The position numbers and the translations under genes were made by a program. Positions 14,921 through 23,451 of a DNA stretch of 64,000 nucleotides are shown one piece after another (the stretch's first letter is position 1; each line of letters begins with the position of its first letter). This DNA is from Streptomyces fagopyri (lineage in GTDB: Bacteria > Actinomycetota > Actinomycetes > Streptomycetales > Streptomycetaceae): NCBI RefSeq assembly GCF_009498275.1, contig NZ_CP045643.1:7998001-8062000 (forward strand), in the 5' to 3' direction. Below the pieces are notes generated by a model that saw only the letters and a program-made list of their open reading frames with translations, was not told the origin of the DNA and did no database searches.

Positions 14921-15280
14921 AAGGCGGCTCTTTCCTCTGTACGGCCGCTCCGACGTGGCCATCGGTGCGGGGACGGAACCAAAGATCCCCCCGGGACCCT
15001 GCCGCGTACGGCGGAGCAGCCCTTGACCACTGGATCGATGTCCAGGCCCGGGATATCGGTCCCGCCCGGGCCACAAAGGCACTGCCTCTGAATGGCCTCA
15101 AGCTCATTATCGACCCCGGACCCCAGAGTCCGGAAAGAGCCCACTCGCACCATCCTGGGGACATGTGAGGAACCGAGCGGGAGGCCGCGACATGTGGCAC
15201 TTTGGGTTCAGGCATGGTCCGTGGCACCCCTTCGCGGCGGATCATGCCTGCGGTACCGACAGCAAAGTGATCTTGGAGAT
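14921..15280. other. Intergenic region, no supported gene
   Basis: About 360 bases lie between the SRPBCC gene start and the end of the haem-oxygenase-like gene, both leftward. The promoter of the SRPBCC gene should be here. I found no conserved frame, strong hairpin or repeat. Confidence 0.4.
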
Positions 15281-16291
15281 TCACTCCTCCGGCCAAGGCC
15301 CGTACAGGGCGGAGCGCTGCCGGTCCCACGCTCTTTCGATGTGGGCGGTGAGCCGGTTCTCCAGGAGGACGGTCGCCGCGCATCCGAAGGCGACGTCCTC
15401 CTCCAGGTTCGGTTCGTCGGCCAGGAGGCCCCCGATGACCTCGTGGCGGACGATCTGTTCGTGGACGGCGTCGGCCTCGACGTGCTCGGCGTAGAAGTGC
15501 TCGGCTGCCGGTCCCGCCCCGCATCGGCGCATCGCTCTGGCGAGGCGGCGGGAACCGGGGGAGGAGGTGACCTCCACGCAGGCGAAGTGGCCGACGAGGG
15601 CGCCACGCAGCGCGCGGTGCAGGCCGAACAGCGACATCAGGTTGACGGTGGCGAGGAGCGTGGCGGGCGCCTGGTCCAGGTAGCGGCCGTACAGAGGATC
15701 GAGGCCGAGGTCTTTCATGAGGTCGGCGTAGAGACGCGCGTGGATGTGCTCGGCGCGGCCGGCGCCGAACTCGTCGTACTCGATGGCGACCATCGCGGCC
15801 TTCGCCCGGCCGGTCAGGCGTGGGATGACCCAGGCGTGCGGGTCCGCCTCTTTGAGGTGGTAGAGCGAGCGCAGTGCGGCGTACTCGCGTAGTTGCCAGA
15901 GCTTGCCGGACGTTTCGAGCTGGTGGCTGAGACTGCCGGAGAGGTCCACGGGTTCGACGAGCAGTGGCGCGAAAGTCTCCTCGACGGTCCGCGGTACCTC
16001 GATCAGGGCAGAGCGCAGGGCGCCCAGGAAGCGGGTCTCCAGACTTCGGCGCAGGCGCAGTAGGTCCGGGTCCCACTCGCGCTCGTCGGGCACGTCCTCG
16101 AAGCCCCGATAGTGGAGTTCGTACAGCACGTACAGCGAGAGCTGACAGTCCTCGCCCCAGATGTCGGCGGTCAGAACCGCATCAGGTTCGTACACGGGGG
16201 GCAGCCCGGAGCGCAGAGATGCCGTGACGACTTCTGACAGCACGCCTCGTCCCCGGGGCAGGGGGGTGCCGGCCAGCGTGGACTGATTCAT
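15281..16291 (-). CDS. Iron-containing redox enzyme, haem-oxygenase-like fold
   Basis: This 336-residue, all-helical protein belongs to the haem-oxygenase-like iron-containing redox enzyme group, whose characterised members use a di-iron or mononuclear iron centre for oxidations (UndA, SznF, BesC types). Likely metal-ligand regions are IEYDEFGAGRAEHIHARLYA (about 195-215) and FYAEHVEADAVHEQIVRHEV (about 280-300), each with paired Glu/Asp and His. The ATG at 16291 overlaps the CDGSH stop by four bases; AGGA is eight bases upstream. It is the last gene of a three-gene operon. The substrate is unknown. Confidence 0.85.
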   Translation of the reverse strand: MNQSTLAGTPLPRGRGVLSEVVTASLRSGLPPVYEPDAVLTADIWGEDCQLSLYVLYELHYRGFEDVPDEREWDPDLLRLRRSLETRFLGALRSALIEVPRTVEETFAPLLVEPVDLSGSLSHQLETSGKLWQLREYAALRSLYHLKEADPHAWVIPRLTGRAKAAMVAIEYDEFGAGRAEHIHARLYADLMKDLGLDPLYGRYLDQAPATLLATVNLMSLFGLHRALRGALVGHFACVEVTSSPGSRRLARAMRRCGAGPAAEHFYAEHVEADAVHEQIVRHEVIGGLLADEPNLEEDVAFGCAATVLLENRLTAHIERAWDRQRSALYGPWPEE

Positions 16292-16608
16292 GGGGAGTTC
16301 CTGTCCGGCGAAGGAGTCCAGCGGGCGCGAGTGCCGTCCCCGTTGCGCGTTGGCTCGCAACGGTCGTGGGAAGGGGCGCCGGCGGCTTTCTCGCGGGGCC
16401 GGTGGCTCGTGTCGCACCAGGGGTAGGTCCGGCTGCGGCGGCAGGTGCAGATCGCCACCATGAAGCGGTCCGAGCGGGCGACCGTGCCGTCGTCCAGGAC
16501 GATCTCCACCGGCCCCTCGACCAAGACAGGCCCCTCCGGGGCGACGCTCACCCGGCGAGCCTCGCGGGCGGGTATCTCTCCAGGGGCTGTGTCAGAGTGC
16601 CTCGGCAC
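16288..16608 (-). CDS. CDGSH iron-sulfur domain protein
   Basis: The 106-residue protein holds one CDGSH domain. The motif reads CTCRRSRTYPWCDTSHR at about residues 54-70, giving the Cys-Cys-Cys-His ligands of a [2Fe-2S] cluster, with Thr replacing the usual Gly. Upstream EGPVLVEGPVEIVLDDGTV is the normal beta part, and the last 35 residues look disordered. CDGSH proteins transfer electrons or clusters. Overlap with genes on both sides suggests it serves the iron enzyme downstream, perhaps as redox partner. Confidence 0.87.
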   Translation of the reverse strand: MPRHSDTAPGEIPAREARRVSVAPEGPVLVEGPVEIVLDDGTVARSDRFMVAICTCRRSRTYPWCDTSHRPREKAAGAPSHDRCEPTRNGDGTRARWTPSPDRNSP

Positions 16609-17278
16609 GGATGATCACCAGCTCTTCCTGATCTTCGCCCACGTCGGCGAGCCCCTGATTCTGGAGCCAGGCTCGCCGCCCGCGGAGAACGGGCCCCCAG
16701 GGCACCCGGGCCCTCACGGTCGTCTGTCCGGCCAGTCCCGCCTGTGCCAGCCGTTTCAGCGTGCTGTCGGGGTCGCACATGGCGGAGTGCACCATGAGCA
16801 AGATGCCGCCGGGGCGCAGGAGGCCAGGGGCGCTCGCACAGATCCTGTCGATGACGAGCCGACCGTCGGGGCCGGCATCCCAGGCACGGGCGGGTCCGCG
16901 GGAGGGCAGCCATCTGCTCGGCGCTGGGACGTAAGGGGGATTGGCGAGGACGATGTCGTACCGTCGGCCGTGCGTGCAGGCGGTGAAATCCCCGTGAAGC
17001 ACCCGGAGGGGCAGGCGCCGACGCAGAGCATTGAGGCGGGCGGTCGTCACCGCCCGCCAGGACACGTCCACAGCGGTGACACGCGCTCCTCTGCCCGCGG
17101 CGCTGAGCGCCAGAGCGCCCGTGCCGGTGCCGATCTCAAGGATCTCCGCCGCCGGGCGAACGATTTCTGCCGCCAGTGCGTGGGCGAGCAGCTGTGTATC
17201 GGCCTGGGGCCGGTACACACCGGGCAGGACCATCAGTCCCGTGGGGAGCGCTTCCTGATGTATGGCCGTACTGGGCAC
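16592..17278 (-). CDS. HemK2/MTQ2-type protein methyltransferase
   Basis: This 228-residue SAM-dependent methyltransferase has motif I EILEIGTGTGALALSAAG (about 45-62), the acidic end of strand 2 (VTAVDVSWRA) and the NPPY motif (IVLANPPYVPAP) that in HemK/MTQ2 enzymes holds a Gln or Asn side-chain amide. The start is GTG at 17278, with GGAGG five bases upstream. It leads an operon with the CDGSH and haem-oxygenase-like genes, overlapping the former by 17 bases. The target may be a glutamine of a partner protein or a small molecule. Confidence 0.85.
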   Translation of the reverse strand: MPSTAIHQEALPTGLMVLPGVYRPQADTQLLAHALAAEIVRPAAEILEIGTGTGALALSAAGRGARVTAVDVSWRAVTTARLNALRRRLPLRVLHGDFTACTHGRRYDIVLANPPYVPAPSRWLPSRGPARAWDAGPDGRLVIDRICASAPGLLRPGGILLMVHSAMCDPDSTLKRLAQAGLAGQTTVRARVPWGPVLRGRRAWLQNQGLADVGEDQEELVIIRAEAL

Positions 17279-17670
17279 CGCAGCCTCCGGAATGTCGTGT
17301 GTCCGCAGCGCGAAGCTTGATCGAGGAGCCCTGGGGGTCCACGTGCCTTGAAGCCGGCGAGGAGGACTGTGCCGGTGGCGGCAACGGGACTGTGGACGTG
17401 GATCAAGGAAAGAGTTCGACGGGCGCCCTGGCAGGTGGGCCAAGGTGATTACGTGGGCCGTGTACCCGTTCTCCCACGCGTCTCACAGGGCTCGGACGTA
17501 CGGCGTCGCGAAGCCCGCCGACTGCGCTCCGAGGCGGAGTCTGCGGTGGGGAGCTTTCTGTCGCTGAGTTCCTTCGTGCGAACGCGTGAAGAGTACGGGA
17601 GCCGCGCCCTTGTCCTTGCGTTTCCATGCGGTCGCTGACCGTGTCGGACGCCGACTCATTCGTCTAGATC
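17279..17670. other. Intergenic region, no intact gene
   Basis: About 390 bases separate the methyltransferase start from the decayed GAF-ANTAR gene. The leftward operon promoter should lie near 17280-17350. I see no family-matching frame; the 5' part of the GAF-ANTAR gene is absent here. Confidence 0.4.
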
Positions 17671-18136
17671 ACAGACAAACTTCCCGCGATTTCCGAGCGA
17701 GTGTCCCGTATCCCCGATTTCACGGGGGAGGAGTGGCGGTGGCCCGGCTTCGTGCCCGAGGCGCAGAGGCTGGGGGTGGGCAGCATGATGGGCTTCCTGC
17801 TGTGCACCGAGGACGAGGATGTCGGCGCGCTCAACTTCTGCTCCCGCCGACCGGGAGTTTACCGAGGTCGGTGAGGACGCCGCCGTGATGCTGTCCGCAC
17901 ATGCGGCGGTGGCTCTTTCCTGCGCCCGGACTCATGCGCAGCTGGAGCAAGCCGTGTCCGCGCGCCGCCGGATCGGCGAAGCCATGGGAATCCTCATGAG
18001 TGAACGCCGCCTCACCGAGGAAGAGGCGTTCGGATTGTTGCGCCGCTACTCGCAGGAGAACAATGTCAAGTTCCGTGAAGTGGCACGGCGGGTGTGCGAG
18101 ACGGGTGGGTTCTCCTGGACACCGGGGTTCTCCTGA
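17671..18136 (+). pseudogene. Truncated, frameshifted GAF-ANTAR regulator
   Basis: The first frame (to about 17850) encodes the end of a GAF domain: FVPEAQRLGVGSMMGFLLCT, EDEDVGALNFCSRRPG, then a stop at 17872. The -1 frame continues FTEVGEDAAVMLSAHAAVAL, then a complete ANTAR RNA-binding domain: RRRIGEAMGILMSERRLTEE and FGLLRRYSQENNVKFREVAR. Loss of about one base in the G run near 17854 explains the break. The N-terminal half of the GAF domain is missing, with TAG at 17665. Intact relatives are anti-terminators; this copy is probably dead. Confidence 0.75.
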
Positions 18137-18378
18137 ACCGTAGTGTGGGCGGTTCCCCCGGCACGTGTCTGAACCAGGGGGACCTGGGCCGAGTCGGCCC
18201 CCGCGGGAAGCGTCGCCGTCTCGGTCCTACCGTACGAAGTCCCCCGCCCTGTCGTGTTCACACGTCGCATCCGCCGAGTGCGGTGGGGCTGGGAGAACTG
18301 TCCGGCTCGGATGGGGTTGCAGTGGTTGTGTCCTCTCGCCACGGGGACCGGGAGAGAACCGTGCGAGAAGCAGGAGAC

Positions 18379-18704
18379 ATGGATATGACTTCCAAGGCCG
18401 CCCCTCCCGTTACACCGTTCCGGGCCTCTCGGTCCAAGACGCCGGTGCAGCCATCGAGTTGCTGCAACAGCGACCGCACGCCCTCAATGACCCTCACCTC
18501 ACGCTCAAGCACGTCCACTGGAACGTGGTGGGTCCGTACTTCATCGCCGTGCACGAGATGCTCGACCCCCAGGTCGACCGTGTCCGCGGCATGGCCGACG
18601 ACGTCGCCGAGCGGCTTGCCGCCTTGGGGGGCGTCGCCCCGGGCACCCCGGGAGTGCAGGTCGAGGAGCGCACCTGGGAGGACTACAGCGTGGGCCGCGC
18701 TGAT
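18379..18704 (+). pseudogene. dps remnant (DNA-starvation ferritin), 3' end lost
   Basis: A normal start remains (GGAGAC before ATG 18379, then DMTSKAA), but the frame is lost in the C-rich stretch near 18400. The next frame gives a good Dps N-terminal half: RYTVPGLSVQDAGAAIELLQ, LTLKHVHWNVVGPYFIAVHE and MLDPQVDRVRGMADDVAERL. His and Glu/Asp ferroxidase residues of the HWNVVG and HEMLDPQVD segments are present. After TWEDYSVGRAD the Dps sequence stops and integrase sequence begins in the same frame. The second half of the four-helix bundle is gone, so it cannot form a dodecamer. Confidence 0.82.
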
Positions 18705-19193
18705 GAGCGACCCGACCGGCGCAAGCCTTTCCGGTTTCGGTGGACGGTTAACGGGCGAGAGAAGTCTGAGTCGTTCATCGTGTTCGCACTTGCTGATAGC
18801 CGACGTGCGGAGCTGATGACGGCTGCGCGCGAGGGTGAGCCGTTTGACGAGCGCACAGGTCTGCCGGCATCCGAGTTGCGGGCCATCAAGCAGCGCACTA
18901 CGTGGTACGACCTGGCACATGAATACATCGGGCAAAGATGGGAGCGCACACCTGAGCGCACTTCACGCCTGGCCAAGCGACCTTACGATCTCCGGCACGC
19001 CGGGATCTCGTTCCGGCTCTACTCCGGAGTGGACCCGGTCGAGTGCGCCCGCCGCGCCGGCCAGAGCATCGAGGTTCTCTTTCGCCACTACGCCAAGTTT
19101 CTTGACGGCCTTCGAGAGCAGGCGAACCGCCTCATCGAGCAGTCCATGAACGACTGGCAGCGCGTCAGCCAAAGTGACGTACTCGAGGGCTGA
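18705..19193 (+). pseudogene. Tyrosine integrase remnant with internal deletion, fused to dps
   Basis: The frame continues from dps into the N-terminal arm of an actinomycete phage/ICE-type integrase: RKPFRFRWTVNGREKSESFI, LADSRRAELMTAAREGEPFD, then WYDLAHEYIGQRWERTP. It next jumps to the catalytic end YDLRHAGISFRLYSGVDPVE, with the box-II Arg-His, and VLFRHYAKFLDGLREQANRL, with the nucleophile Tyr. The intervening core, about 250 residues in relatives and including the first catalytic Arg, is missing. Recombinase activity is therefore not expected. It marks a lost integrative element. Confidence 0.82.
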
Positions 19194-19306
19194 CCGGGGG
19201 TTTGGTCCGTGACTGGTCCGGAAGCACTGGTCAGGAGGGGTGCAGTCATGGGAGGAATGGGGAGTCGGCGCGCAGGCCGGACTCGGCAGAGAGTGGGTTG
19301 CGCGAA

Positions 19307-19346
19307 GGGCGCCTGACAGGTGAAAGCCCAGGTCAGGCGCCCTTTT
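19307..19346 (+). terminator. Strong terminator hairpin with T-run
   Basis: Arms GGGCGCCTGAC (19307-19317) and GTCAGGCGCCC (19332-19342) pair over 11 bp, followed by TTTT. It reads best on the plus strand after the integrase remnant, and may also stop the leftward aldehyde dehydrogenase transcript, whose stop is at 19354. Confidence 0.8.
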
Positions 19347-19353
19347 CGTGTGT

Positions 19354-20877
19354 CTAGAAGAAGCCCAGCTTCTTCGGCGAGTACGACACCAGGAGGTTCT
19401 TCGTCTGCTGGTAGTGCTCCAGCATCATCTTGTGCGTCTCCCGGCCGATGCCGGACTGCTTGTAGCCGCCGAACGCCGCGTGCGCGGGGTAGGCGTGGTA
19501 GCAGTTCGTCCACACGCGGCCCGCCTGGATGGCGCGGCCCGCGCGATAGGCGGTGTTGATGTCGCGCGTCCACACGCCTGCCCCGAGGCCGTACAGGGTG
19601 TCGTTGGCGATCTTGATGGCGTCGTCGAAGTCGTCGAACGACGTGACCGAGACGACCGGGCCGAAGATCTCCTCCTGGAAGATCCGCATGCGGTTGTCGC
19701 CCTCGAAGATGGTCGGCTGGACGTAGTAGCCGCCCTTCAACTCGCCGTCGTACTCGACGCGTTCGCCACCGGTGCGGATCGTGGCGCCCTCCTGCCGGCC
19801 GATGTCCAGGTAGGAGAGGATCTTCTCCAGCTGGTCGTTGGAGGCCTGCGCGCCGATCATCGTGTCGGTGTCGAGCGGGTGCCCCGGCTTGATCAGCTCG
19901 GTGCGGGCGACCGCCGCCTCCATGAACTCGCCGTAGTTGCCGCGCTGGACGAGCGCACGCGACGGACAGGTGCACACCTCGCCCTGGTTGAGCGCGAACA
20001 TCGTGAAGCCCTCGAGCGCCTTGTCCCGGAAGTCGTCGTTCTGGGACCAGACGTCGTCGAAGAAGATGTTCGGCGACTTGCCGCCCAGCTCCAGCGTGAC
20101 CGGCTTGATGTTCTCGGAGGCGTACTGCATGATCAGCCGCCCCGTCGTGGTCTCGCCGGTGAACGCCACCTTCGCCACCCGCGGGCTGGAGGCCAGCGGC
20201 TTGCCCGCCTCCACACCGAAGCCGTTGACGATGTTCACGACACCCGGCGGCAGGAGATCCGCGATCAGGCTCATCCAGTAGTGGATGGACGCCGGGGTCT
20301 GTTCGGCGGGCTTGATGACGACCACGTTGCCCGCGGCGAGCGCCGGCGCGAGCTTCCAGACCGCCATCAGGATGGGGAAGTTCCACGGGATGATCTGCGC
20401 GACGACACCGAGCGGCTCGTGGAAGTGGTACGCGACGGTGTCGTCGTCGACCTCGCCGAGCGAGCCCTCCTGGGCGCGGATCGCCCCCGCGAAGTACCGG
20501 AAGTGGTCGATGGCGAGCGGGATGTCGGCGGCCAGGGTCTCGCGGACCGGCTTGCCGTTCTCCCAGCTCTCCGCGACCGCCAGCTTCTCCAGGTTCGCTT
20601 CCATCCGGTCGGCGATCTTGAGCAGGACGTCGCTCCGCGCGGTGACGGAGGTCCGGCCCCAGCCGGGCGCGGCCGCGTGCGCGGCGTCCAGGGCGCGCTC
20701 CACGTCCTCGGCGGTACCCCGCGCCACCTCCGTGAACGGCTGCCCGTTCACCGGACTCGGGTTCTCGAAGTACTGCCCGCGAGCCGGCGGCACGTACTCG
20801 CCGCCGATGAAGTGGTCGTAACGCGCCTGGTAGGAGACGATCGAGCCCTCGGTACCGGGCGCCGCGTAACGGGTCAT
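19354..20877 (-). CDS. NAD-dependent aldehyde dehydrogenase (acetaldehyde type)
   Basis: This 507-residue ALDH matches the ExaC/AldA-type acetaldehyde dehydrogenases. Seen are the Asn in IIPWNFPI, the FTGETTTGR cofactor loop, the general base Glu in [14 protein letters not shown], the nucleophile Cys in [14 protein letters not shown], and [10 protein letters not shown]. It oxidises aldehydes to acids, probably acetaldehyde. GGGAGG is nine bases before the ATG at 20877. A GAF-type regulator lies 56 bases upstream on the same strand, an arrangement usual for AcoR-controlled dehydrogenases. Confidence 0.92.
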   Translation of the reverse strand: MTRYAAPGTEGSIVSYQARYDHFIGGEYVPPARGQYFENPSPVNGQPFTEVARGTAEDVERALDAAHAAAPGWGRTSVTARSDVLLKIADRMEANLEKLAVAESWENGKPVRETLAADIPLAIDHFRYFAGAIRAQEGSLGEVDDDTVAYHFHEPLGVVAQIIPWNFPILMAVWKLAPALAAGNVVVIKPAEQTPASIHYWMSLIADLLPPGVVNIVNGFGVEAGKPLASSPRVAKVAFTGETTTGRLIMQYASENIKPVTLELGGKSPNIFFDDVWSQNDDFRDKALEGFTMFALNQGEVCTCPSRALVQRGNYGEFMEAAVARTELIKPGHPLDTDTMIGAQASNDQLEKILSYLDIGRQEGATIRTGGERVEYDGELKGGYYVQPTIFEGDNRMRIFQEEIFGPVVSVTSFDDFDDAIKIANDTLYGLGAGVWTRDINTAYRAGRAIQAGRVWTNCYHAYPAHAAFGGYKQSGIGRETHKMMLEHYQQTKNLLVSYSPKKLGFF

Positions 20878-20933
20878 GCTGGTCTGCCTCCCGGAGAAGC
20901 GCCGCCCGCCGTTGGGCAGCTCTCGCCCAGAGG

Positions 20934-22262
20934 TTAGAGACGCGTACGTTGCGACGACGTTGCGGACGTGTGCGCCGGACCTCGTCCGCCGGGCCTCGGG
21001 GGCATCCATCCGGCGGGTGCGGCCTGTTCGGACTCCACCTCGTCGAGCCGTGCCCGTACCGCGGCCGTCGGGCGTACTGCGGCCAGCGCCCGCCAGACAT
21101 CGAGGTCGTCCTCGCCCCAGGGCGCGCGAGCCCAGTCCGCCAGCAGGTCGGGGTCACGGCGCGCGATGAGCGCCGTACGCAGCCCGTCCGCGAGCCGGCG
21201 TCGCAGGCGCACGACGGCCGGGGCCACCGACCCCGGGAGCAGCGGACCGGCGTACGCCGTCATGGCCCCCGTGATCGCGCCCGAGCCGAGCCGGCGCTCC
21301 ACCACCGCGACATCCGACTCGACCGGTGCCGTGAGCCGGTAGGGGCGCGAGGCCAGCAGGCCGGAATCCAGCAGACGCCGCAGGCGGGTCAGCTCGGCGC
21401 GCAGCGTCACCGGTGTCACCGACTCGTCCTCGTACAGCGCGCACAGCAACTCGTCGCCCGTCAGGCCTTCCGGATGCCTGGAGAGCAGCACCAGGATCTC
21501 GCTGTGTCTGCGGCTGAGCGCGACCTTGCGTCCTCCCGCGACCAGTTGGGCCTCGTCGCGGCCGAGCGCGGTCAGCTCGACCGTGTCGGCGGCCGTTCTC
21601 GGCGGTGCGAGCAGCGCCAACTGTGACTCCGCCGCACGTGCCACCGCCTGCACGAAACCGAGACTGTGGGGATGCGCGAGTCCGTCCCCGCCGGTGATGT
21701 CGATCGCACCGAGCACCCGGCCGGTGCGCGGGTCGTGCACCGGAGCCGCCGCGCACGTCCACGGCTGGACACGCCGTATGAAGTGCTCGGCCGCGAAGAC
21801 CTGTACCGGACGGTCGACAGCGACCGCGGTCCCCGGCGCGTTCGTCCCGACCGCCGTCTCCGACCATCGGGCACCCGGTACGAAGTTCATCCGTCCCGCC
21901 TGGCGCCGTGTCGTCGGATGGCCCTCGACCCACAGCAGCCTGCCCTGCTCGTCGCAGACCGCGAGAAGATGCTTGCCGTCGGCCGCGAACGTCCCCATGA
22001 GCTCCCGGAAGAGCGGCATCACCGCGGCCAGCGGATGCTCCGCCCGGTAGGAACCCAGATCGCCGTCCGTCAGCTCCACCGTCGCGGTCCCGTCCGGTGC
22101 GACGCCCGCCCGCGCCGAGCGCCTCCAGGACTCGGCCACCACGGAGCGCACCGGACGTGGCACCGTGCCCGCCTCGGTGAACGTCTCGTGCGCCCGGCGC
22201 AGTGTCCGCACTCGTTCGACGGGATCGGCGCCCGGTTCCAGGGCAACCCATGGATCGGTCAT
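20934..22262 (-). CDS. GAF-domain transcriptional regulator (AcoR-like, no AAA+ domain)
   Basis: This 442-residue protein has an AcoR-type N-terminus ([33 protein letters not shown]), a GAF sensor at about 75-235 ([40 protein letters not shown]) and a C-terminal DNA-binding region ([33 protein letters not shown]). It lacks the sigma-54 AAA+ module of true AcoR, as is usual in Streptomyces. It probably senses an aldehyde or alcohol and controls the adjacent dehydrogenase. The ATG at 22262 has GGGAGG six bases away. Confidence 0.85.
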   Translation of the reverse strand: MTDPWVALEPGADPVERVRTLRRAHETFTEAGTVPRPVRSVVAESWRRSARAGVAPDGTATVELTDGDLGSYRAEHPLAAVMPLFRELMGTFAADGKHLLAVCDEQGRLLWVEGHPTTRRQAGRMNFVPGARWSETAVGTNAPGTAVAVDRPVQVFAAEHFIRRVQPWTCAAAPVHDPRTGRVLGAIDITGGDGLAHPHSLGFVQAVARAAESQLALLAPPRTAADTVELTALGRDEAQLVAGGRKVALSRRHSEILVLLSRHPEGLTGDELLCALYEDESVTPVTLRAELTRLRRLLDSGLLASRPYRLTAPVESDVAVVERRLGSGAITGAMTAYAGPLLPGSVAPAVVRLRRRLADGLRTALIARRDPDLLADWARAPWGEDDLDVWRALAAVRPTAAVRARLDEVESEQAAPAGWMPPRPGGRGPAHTSATSSQRTRL

Positions 22263-22370
22263 TCGGCCTCCCGGAACGGCGATGCGGCTGGGACCATCGT
22301 CACGTCCAGCGAGGGTCCGGACAAGCTCTGTGACGGTGCGGCGGTGGTCGGATCGGGCCGGCCGGGACGC

Positions 22371-22414
22371 GACGGGCAGCAGGGGGAGAGGAGACGGGCA
22401 GCAGGGGGAGAGGA
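22371..22414. repeat. Two 22-bp tandem repeats
   Basis: Identical copies at 22371-22392 and 22393-22414, each beginning GACGGGCAGCAGGGGGAG. They lie between the amidase stop and the regulator start, where they may overlap the regulator promoter. Confidence 0.85.
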
Positions 22415-22437
22415 ATGGGGCGTCGACCCTCCGCCGT

Positions 22438-23451
22438 TCAGAGGCGCAGTGCCGCGGCGGTCTCGCGCAACTGTGCGTGCAGACCACGATGTGTCTCACG
22501 CGCGGGCAGCCATTCCTTGCGGAGCTTCGCGACGCAGGTGTAGTTGGTGTCGCAGACGTTGGCGAGCGGCGACTCGACCGCCTGTGTCGCGAACTGGTAC
22601 GCGTCCAGGTCGCTGAACCCGTAGTCACGCACCAGCCACTGCACCAGGTCGAGCTGCGAGATGCGGAAGGCGTCCTCCAGGGGGCGTGCCGAGCCGGTCG
22701 AGATGATGTGCGTGTCGGATTCGATGCGCGGCCAGGGGGTGGCGACTCCCTTGAGCAGCTCGACGATCACCACCGTGTTCATCGCGCATTCGACCGCCAC
22801 GCCACACGTCTCACCCTCGCCCTGCCGGGCGTGCCCGTCACCGAGGCTCAACAGGGCCCCCTCGACGTTCACCCCGAGAAAGCAGGTGACGCCCGTCCGC
22901 ATCTCCGGAGTGTCCATGTTTCCGCCGTGGGCGTCCGGCACCAGCGCCGAGCGCACCTCCAGATTCGCGGGCGCCACCCCGACGGTGCCGTGCATCGGGT
23001 CCATCGGCAGCTCGATCCGGATGTCGCTGTCCCGCGCGCTGAACAGGGCGGTGCGCCGCTCCCGGTCGAGTTGCCAGATCCACACCGTCTCCGGCAGCGG
23101 TGGCTGCAGGGTGGCCGTCGTGTGCGTGGACGTGAGCGCGCCGAACAGCGGGACCGTCGTCGAGGCCGCCCAGTCGCGGGCCGGCTCGATGGACACGAAG
23201 TGCACCGCGACCGTGTCGCCGGGCTCCGCGCCCTCCACGTGGAAGGGACCGGTCTGCGGATTGAGGAACGGGAACTCGCACACCTCGGACACCAGGTCCT
23301 TCTCGGAGCGCACCCGTCCGGCGAAGCAGTCCTCCGTGTACAGATCGAGGATCGTGCCCGGTGCGATGCGCGCCACCGGCGGCGCCCCGCCGAACGTCCA
23401 GGCGTACTCGCCGGGTTCGGGGCGTACGGTCAGGATGCGAGGGTCGCTCAT
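22438..23451 (-). CDS. Acetamidase/formamidase family protein
   Basis: This 337-residue protein shows the acetamidase/formamidase family pattern: LTVRPEPGEYAWTFGGAPPV, FLNPQTGPFHVEGAEPGDTV, the substrate-region PMHGTVGVAP, NMDTPEMRTGVTCFLGVNVE and GDGHARQGEGETCGVAVECA. The family hydrolyses short-chain amides to ammonia and an acid. Its ATG overlaps the permease stop by four bases, so uptake and hydrolysis are probably co-translated. The tail LRETAAALRL ends at 22438. Confidence 0.9.
   Translation of the reverse strand: MSDPRILTVRPEPGEYAWTFGGAPPVARIAPGTILDLYTEDCFAGRVRSEKDLVSEVCEFPFLNPQTGPFHVEGAEPGDTVAVHFVSIEPARDWAASTTVPLFGALTSTHTTATLQPPLPETVWIWQLDRERRTALFSARDSDIRIELPMDPMHGTVGVAPANLEVRSALVPDAHGGNMDTPEMRTGVTCFLGVNVEGALLSLGDGHARQGEGETCGVAVECAMNTVVIVELLKGVATPWPRIESDTHIISTGSARPLEDAFRISQLDLVQWLVRDYGFSDLDAYQFATQAVESPLANVCDTNYTCVAKLRKEWLPARETHRGLHAQLRETAAALRL

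Noticed and set aside
19194..19306. tRNA-derived att site after the integrase remnant
   Set aside because: No tRNA cloverleaf or T-arm sequence is visible there; only short repeats of GGTCCG occur.
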